The notes beneath the pieces are model-generated. The model was not told the origin of the DNA and ran no database searches. It worked only from the letters and a program-made list of their open reading frames with translations. From NCBI GenBank assembly GCA_965267185.1, contig OZ253937.1, forward strand, positions 1 through 64,000: a DNA stretch of 64,000 nt, in the 5' to 3' direction. The first letter of the stretch is position 1; the number at the start of each line of letters is the position of its first letter. This document shows positions 59,804 through 64,000 of the stretch, one piece after another. Both the position numbers and the translations under genes were made by a program. The stretch comes from G965267185 sp965267185 (lineage in GTDB: Bacteria > Pseudomonadota > Alphaproteobacteria > UBA6615).

Positions 59804-60589
59804 ATGAGTTCAGGTTCAGACGGCGCAGCGACGATTGAGCTGCAAGGCATCGAGGTACCGTATGTCCGGCGCGGGTCGGGTCAACCGCTGTTGCTGCTGC
59901 ACGGCGGTGGCGGACCGCAGGCGGCGATGCCGTTTTTTGATCGGCTGGCGGAGCGGTTCGACGTCATTGCGCCGGTCCATCCCGGTTTCGCCGGCACCAG
60001 GATCCCCGACCAATTCGATGACATCGAGGATCTGGTCTATCTCTATCTCGACCTGATGGACGCGCTGGATCTGAAGGATGCCGTCCTGATGGGATTCTCG
60101 ATGGGGGGCTGGACCGCAGCCGAAATCGCGGTTCGGACGACTCACAGGTTGGACAAGCTCATCCTGGTCGATTCGGTTGGCGTCAAGCCGGGGGACCGCG
60201 AGACCCGCGACATCGCCGACGTCTTCGGCCTGCCAGGACCCGACATCGCCAAGCTGATGTTCCATGACCCGTCCAAGGGTCCGGATCTTGGCGCCATGAC
60301 AGACGATCAGCTGACGATGATCGCGGCGAACCGGATTGCGTTGGCCATGTACACCTGGGATCCGTACATGCACAACCCGAAGCTGCCGCAACGGTTGCAC
60401 CGCGTCGACGTTCCGACCCTGCTGATCTGGGGTGAAAGCGATGGGCTGGTGACCGTGGACTACGCCAAGGCGTTCCAGGGGATGATCCCTGGCGCCAAGC
60501 TCGTGACCGTCGCGGAGGCGGGCCACTCGCCGCAGGTGGAGCAGCCCGATGTCTTCATCGATCACGTGATTTCATTCGCCGCCAGTTGA
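59804..60589 (+). CDS. Alpha/beta hydrolase
   Basis: From ATG 59804 the protein has 261 residues. It has the oxyanion HGGGG motif (33-37), the nucleophile Ser99 in GFSMGG, and acid and base in WGESDGLV and AGHSPQVEQP. It resembles meta-cleavage product hydrolases and related C-C or ester hydrolases. It is followed by a flavin oxidoreductase 10 bases later. Confidence 0.9.
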   Translation: MSSGSDGAATIELQGIEVPYVRRGSGQPLLLLHGGGGPQAAMPFFDRLAERFDVIAPVHPGFAGTRIPDQFDDIEDLVYLYLDLMDALDLKDAVLMGFSMGGWTAAEIAVRTTHRLDKLILVDSVGVKPGDRETRDIADVFGLPGPDIAKLMFHDPSKGPDLGAMTDDQLTMIAANRIALAMYTWDPYMHNPKLPQRLHRVDVPTLLIWGESDGLVTVDYAKAFQGMIPGAKLVTVAEAGHSPQVEQPDVFIDHVISFAAS

Positions 60590-60599
60590 GGGACCGTTC

Positions 60600-61832
60600 A
60601 TGAAAACCTGGTTTTTCACCGAGGATGCCTATCCTCACCTGCCCGACGCGGACACCTACGAGTCGATCCGGGTGAACCTGCCCAACGGGAATTTCGATCC
60701 GGACGTGGGCGCCGACCTCTATCACATGTACCTCGACCTCTGGTGCAAGGCCGACGAACTCGGTCTCGAGATCATGAACAACGAGCATCACCAGACGGCC
60801 ACCTGCATGGTCCCGGCAGCGCCGCTTATGCTCGCCGTCCTCGCCCGCGAAACCAAGCGCGCGCGGCTTCTGATCCTGGGCAATCCGATCGCCAATCGAA
60901 GCCAGCCGGTGCGGGTCGCCGAGGAAATGGCGATGATCGACGTGCTATCGCGCGGTCGGCTCGAGGTCGGGTTCGTGCGCAGCGTCCCGTATGAAGCCGC
61001 GCCGGCCAACGTGCTGCCCTTCCGCGGCTCGGAGCGTCTGTGGGAAGCGCATGACATGATCGTCAAGGCGTGGACCACGCACGACGGCCCCTTCAACTTC
61101 GAGGGCCGGTGGTTCCACAGCCGGCAGATCAACATCTGGCCCCGGCCCTATCAGCAGCCCCACCCGCCGATCTGGGTCACCATCGGCAGCGCCAACAGCG
61201 CCGTTCCGGTGGCGCAGCGACAGCACATCGGCGCCGTCTTCCTGGCCGGCTATTCGCGCATCCGCGAAATCTACGACGGCTACCGCAACACCTATCTCGA
61301 TGCGCACGGGACGGACGCGCCGCTCGATCGTCTCGCCTATTGCGCATTGATCTTCGTCGGAAAGAACGAAAAGGAAGCGCGGGAAGGGGCGGAAAAGACG
61401 CTTTGGTATATGACGTCGAACAAGGTCCCGCCGCACTGGAGCAACCCGCCGGGCTACCATCCCCCGCAGGTCGCGGCGCAGATCATGAAGGGCGGACGCG
61501 GCGGTGCCGGTATTCCGCTGGTGCCCAAGCTCGACGAGCAAATGGCGCGCGGCAACGTGTTCGCGGGCACGCCCGACCAGGTTTATGAACAGATCAAGTC
61601 GTTCTGGGAGTATTCCGGCGGTTTCGGGCATCTTCTGATGATGGGCCAGGCCGGCTTCCTGAGCTTCGACGATGCGGTCGGCTCGATGAAACTCTTCGCG
61701 GAGGAGGTATATCCCCGTCTCAAGGAACTGACCGCGTCCTACGACGCCGGAGAAATGAGGGACAAGCGTGCCTCCTTGCCCGACCGAGAGGCGGTAGAGC
61801 TCGACATGATGTCGGCCCAGTTCGTCCGTTGA
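60600..61832 (+). CDS. LLM class flavin-dependent oxidoreductase (luciferase-like)
   Basis: This 410-residue TIM-barrel flavoprotein shows the luciferase-family segments IMNNEHHQT, GNPIANRSQPVRVAEEMAMIDVLSRGRLEVGFVRS (quoted by its landmarks), PHPPIWVTIGSANS and FAGTPDQVYEQI. Such enzymes use reduced FMN and O2 to oxygenate substrates, or act as F420 reductases. Neighbouring hydrolases fit an oxygenation followed by hydrolysis, possibly of a ketone or nitrogen heterocycle. Confidence 0.9.
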   Translation: MKTWFFTEDAYPHLPDADTYESIRVNLPNGNFDPDVGADLYHMYLDLWCKADELGLEIMNNEHHQTATCMVPAAPLMLAVLARETKRARLLILGNPIANRSQPVRVAEEMAMIDVLSRGRLEVGFVRSVPYEAAPANVLPFRGSERLWEAHDMIVKAWTTHDGPFNFEGRWFHSRQINIWPRPYQQPHPPIWVTIGSANSAVPVAQRQHIGAVFLAGYSRIREIYDGYRNTYLDAHGTDAPLDRLAYCALIFVGKNEKEAREGAEKTLWYMTSNKVPPHWSNPPGYHPPQVAAQIMKGGRGGAGIPLVPKLDEQMARGNVFAGTPDQVYEQIKSFWEYSGGFGHLLMMGQAGFLSFDDAVGSMKLFAEEVYPRLKELTASYDAGEMRDKRASLPDREAVELDMMSAQFVR

Positions 61833-61839
61833 TGTTCCG

Positions 61840-62685
61840 ATGACCGACATTCGCAGCCGCTACGTCGACGTCGACGGGATCCGGACGCACTATCTGGAGG
61901 CGGGCGAAGGCCCGACCGTCGTTCTTCTTCATTCCGGCGAGTTCGGCGGGTGCGCCGAGATCAGCTGGGAATTCACCATCCCGGCGCTGGCCGAAAACTT
62001 TCGTGTGGTCGCACCCGATTGGCTCGGCTTCGGCCGCACCGACAAGATTTTCGACTTCACCGGCGCACGCGATCGTGTCTACCGTCATATGCGCCGGTTT
62101 TTCGAGGTAATGGCGATCGACGAGGCTGATTTCATCGGCAACTCGATGGGCGGCAGCAACCTGGCGCGGATCGCGTCGAGCCCGCCGGTCATCTTCCCGA
62201 TCCGGTCCGTCGTCCTGTGCAGCGGCGGCGGCTTCACGCCCGAGACCGAAGAACGCAAGGTTCTGCTGTCCTATGACGGGACGCCCGAAGCGATGAGCGC
62301 CCTCCTCAAGGCCATGCTCCATGACCCCAAGTGGGGCGACGATGCGGCGTATGTCGCCAGGCGCCAGGAGATGGCGACCATGCCCGGCGCGTGGGAATGC
62401 GCCTCGGCGCCGCGGCTCAAGCCGCCCTTCGCCGAGACCAAGGGATCAGGCTTTGGTCAGGCCGATACCAATGAATACGAAAAGATCGCCTTCCCGACCC
62501 TGGTCATTGCCGGCAAGGAAGACCGGTTGCGTGAGCCTGGATACGCCGATGAGCTCGGCCGCCGCATCCCGGATTGCGAGCTCCACGTTTTCGAGGCGTG
62601 CGGCCATTGCCCCAATATCGAGAAGGCCGAGGACTTCAACGAAATCGCCGTCCGATTCCTCAAACGGGTGAACGGAATCAGCTGA
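61840..62685 (+). CDS. Alpha/beta fold hydrolase
   Basis: This 281-residue protein has the oxyanion HSGEFGG region, the nucleophile Ser102 in GNSMGG, an acid in AGKEDRLREP and the base His in CGHCPNIE. It starts 7 bases after the LLM gene. It is distantly related to the hydrolase at 59804, so the cluster holds two hydrolases that probably act on different intermediates. Confidence 0.9.
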   Translation: MTDIRSRYVDVDGIRTHYLEAGEGPTVVLLHSGEFGGCAEISWEFTIPALAENFRVVAPDWLGFGRTDKIFDFTGARDRVYRHMRRFFEVMAIDEADFIGNSMGGSNLARIASSPPVIFPIRSVVLCSGGGFTPETEERKVLLSYDGTPEAMSALLKAMLHDPKWGDDAAYVARRQEMATMPGAWECASAPRLKPPFAETKGSGFGQADTNEYEKIAFPTLVIAGKEDRLREPGYADELGRRIPDCELHVFEACGHCPNIEKAEDFNEIAVRFLKRVNGIS

Positions 62686-63070
62686 GCGGCGGGACCACGG
62701 CGGACGGCGATTCGGGCACGCCCGAAGTCGGCCTCACGGAAGCTTGACCGCGTTGACACCGCTCCGATGCCGAGACCATCGAGAACCCGTTACTTTTTTT
62801 GTCCTGACTATGGGCAATCGCCCTAGCTATTCAGCTTGGGGGCGATACGTCTCCGACATCGTTATCACCCGCCGGTCAAATACTCTTGACGGTTCGTTAC
62901 TTCCAAACAAAATACTCGGCGAGGCAACCTAGAGGACATCATCATTATGCCGGAGGGCCGGACGGGCTTCACCGGCGCGGGCCATATGGCTACCGTCAAT
63001 GCGGGGTGTGACTGTGAACATGATCGAGAACACGGCGAGCGTCGGCCCCGACAGTCCCCGGAGACGGACG
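62686..63070. promoter_or_regulatory. 385-base intergenic region with candidate promoter
   Basis: The stretch is AT-richer than its surroundings, with a T7 run near 62793. TTGACG (62886-62891) and CAAAAT (62908-62913), 16 bases apart, form a candidate sigma-70-type promoter for the response regulator. A short open frame at 62744-62932 has no ribosome site and is not called. Confidence 0.5.
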
Positions 63071-63760
63071 ATGTCGCCTAGCAAGAAGATCCTCCTCGTC
63101 GACGACGACAAAGACACGCGCGCGGAACTTGCCGAGCAACTCAAGCTTCGGGAGGAGTTCGAGACGGACGAGGTTGACACCGCGGCGAAGGCGCTCGCGG
63201 CCGTCGAGAACGACAAATACGACGCGATCCTGCTCGACATGCTGTTGCCGGACATGGACGGTCGCGATGTGGTGCGGCTGTTGCGCCGCAAGGGTATTCA
63301 CGTCCCCGTCGTGATGGTCAGCGCACTGGAGGGCGAGGCCGACATGATCCTGGCACTGGATGCCGGCGCCAACGACGTGGTCGTCAAACCGTTCAGCTTG
63401 GGCGTGCTGCTGGCACGCGTGCGCGCCCACATGCGTCAGCACGAGCTGAGCGAGGACGCGGCCTTTACGATCGGGCCGTATACGTTCCGTCCCTCCGAGA
63501 AGTCGCTACGACACAACATCAAAAAGGCCGATGTCGCGCTGAGCGACAAGGAAAGCGCAATCCTCAAATACCTCTATCGCGCCGGCGATCGTGTGGTGAG
63601 CTGTGACACGCTGTACAGCGAGATCTGGGATTACAGCACATCGCTCATGACGCACACGCTGCAGACGCATATCTATCGTTTGCGCCAAAAGATCGAGGAC
63701 AACCCCTCGCAGCCCTCGATTCTCGTTTCGGAATCGGGCGGATACCGACTGGTTCGGTAG
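63071..63760 (+). CDS. OmpR/PhoB-family response regulator
   Basis: The ATG at 63071 with GGAGACGGA upstream gives 229 residues; in-frame ATG at 63020 is an alternative. The receiver domain has the acidic DDD (11-13), phosphoacceptor Asp56 (LLDMLLP) and Lys106 (VVKPF). The C-terminal winged helix reads SDKESAILKYLYRAGDRVVS, THTLQTHIYRLRQKI and ESGGYRLVR. No sensor kinase gene is in the window. Confidence 0.93.
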   Translation: MSPSKKILLVDDDKDTRAELAEQLKLREEFETDEVDTAAKALAAVENDKYDAILLDMLLPDMDGRDVVRLLRRKGIHVPVVMVSALEGEADMILALDAGANDVVVKPFSLGVLLARVRAHMRQHELSEDAAFTIGPYTFRPSEKSLRHNIKKADVALSDKESAILKYLYRAGDRVVSCDTLYSEIWDYSTSLMTHTLQTHIYRLRQKIEDNPSQPSILVSESGGYRLVR

Positions 63761-63953
63761 TCGCCGATGGCCAAGACGGCCCGCCCCAAGCCGGCAAAAT
63801 CGGGGGTTGACCGTTATTTTCTCACAATAATTTGAGACCAAAGTTACGCCCGCGCGACAAGACGGCGGATTACGCTAGCCCCTGGATCGCGGAGCCGGTT
63901 TGCTTCGCGCCAACGGTGTAAATGGGCGCGTAAGACTTTCTAGGGAGGACCGG

Positions 63954-64000
63954 ATGAAACCATTTAAGTCAAGCTTGCTGTCGAGCACGGTCGTGCCGGC
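63954..64000 (+). CDS. Start of a gene cut by the window edge
   Basis: An ATG behind AGGGAGGACC starts KPFKSSLLSSTVVPA, the beginning of a possible signal peptide. Too little is visible to assign a family. The preceding 193 bases hold no gene; an AT-rich patch with TTGACC at 63807 may carry the promoter. Confidence 0.6.
   Translation, partial: MKPFKSSLLSSTVVP

Noticed and set aside
62744..62932. Short open frame before the response regulator
   Set aside because: No ribosome site and it overlaps the best promoter candidate.
1..64000. CRISPR array, prophage, insertion sequence or rRNA operon
   Set aside because: No regularly spaced short repeats, no transposase or integrase motifs, no phage structural genes and no rRNA sequence were recognised.

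Overview
The window looks like the chromosome of a high-GC alphaproteobacterium, probably of the Rhodospirillales type. Supporting signs are an NDUFS4-type ETC complex I subunit (29354-29659), a DUF1194 secreted von Willebrand-like protein (18105-18806), dense head-to-tail operons with many ATGA stop/start overlaps, and a Tat-exported solute-binding protein. No database search was possible, so family names rest on motifs, length and context.

Region 1 (1-19.3 kb) is a nitrogen-ring catabolic locus. On the minus strand lie a PotABCD-like ABC importer (696-4917) and an ornithine-cyclodeaminase-like protein, Asp/Glu/hydantoin racemase, hydantoinase B and hydantoinase A (5028-10685). Divergently on the plus strand are a GntR regulator with two winged helices, a solute-binding-protein paralogue without a signal peptide, a polysaccharide-deacetylase/allantoinase-like enzyme, a small MCGLCG protein, a COG0523 GTPase, a dihydropyrimidinase, a carbamoylase and a DUF1194 protein, followed by a converging ureidoglycolate lyase. 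Together these suggest uptake, racemisation, ring opening and decarbamoylation of a hydantoin, dihydropyrimidine or ureide compound.

Region 2 (19.3-43.4 kb) is mixed housekeeping and accessory: an L,D-transpeptidase next to a Braun-like lipoprotein, a ribosome hibernation/cold-shock fusion with an apparent frameshift, a BT1-like transporter, HtrA divergent from a lone GroEL, two TVP38/TMEM64 membrane proteins, tRNA-Arg, cytochrome c, regulators, a three-gene nitrile hydratase/thiocyanate hydrolase-like operon, a BMP-type binding protein coupled to a 2-oxoglutarate oxygenase, and a LysR-HTH/TolB-like/TPR fusion regulator.

Region 3 (43.4-49.4 kb) has visibly different base usage in its first part. 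It holds an SDR, an RraA-like protein and a decapitated second SDR that stops next to tRNA-Pro, then an FadH-like flavoenzyme, a fucose-isomerase-like gene interrupted by an in-frame TGA, and a TetR regulator with its own palindromic operator.

Region 4 (about 49.45-51.98 kb) looks foreign. A 5'-truncated ABC ATPase, an ABC-2 permease, a prepilin peptidase and tRNA-Gln with C-ending codon usage sit between two broken genes. This is either recent transfer or a chimeric join.

Region 5 (52.0-62.7 kb) returns to alphaproteobacterial-looking genes: TrmO, then an apparent aromatic or carboxylate degradation cluster (PPOX flavoprotein, class II aldolase, two acyl-CoA ligases, dienelactone hydrolase, extradiol-type dioxygenase, alpha/beta hydrolases, LLM flavin oxidoreductase). 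The window ends with an OmpR-family response regulator and the first codons of another gene.
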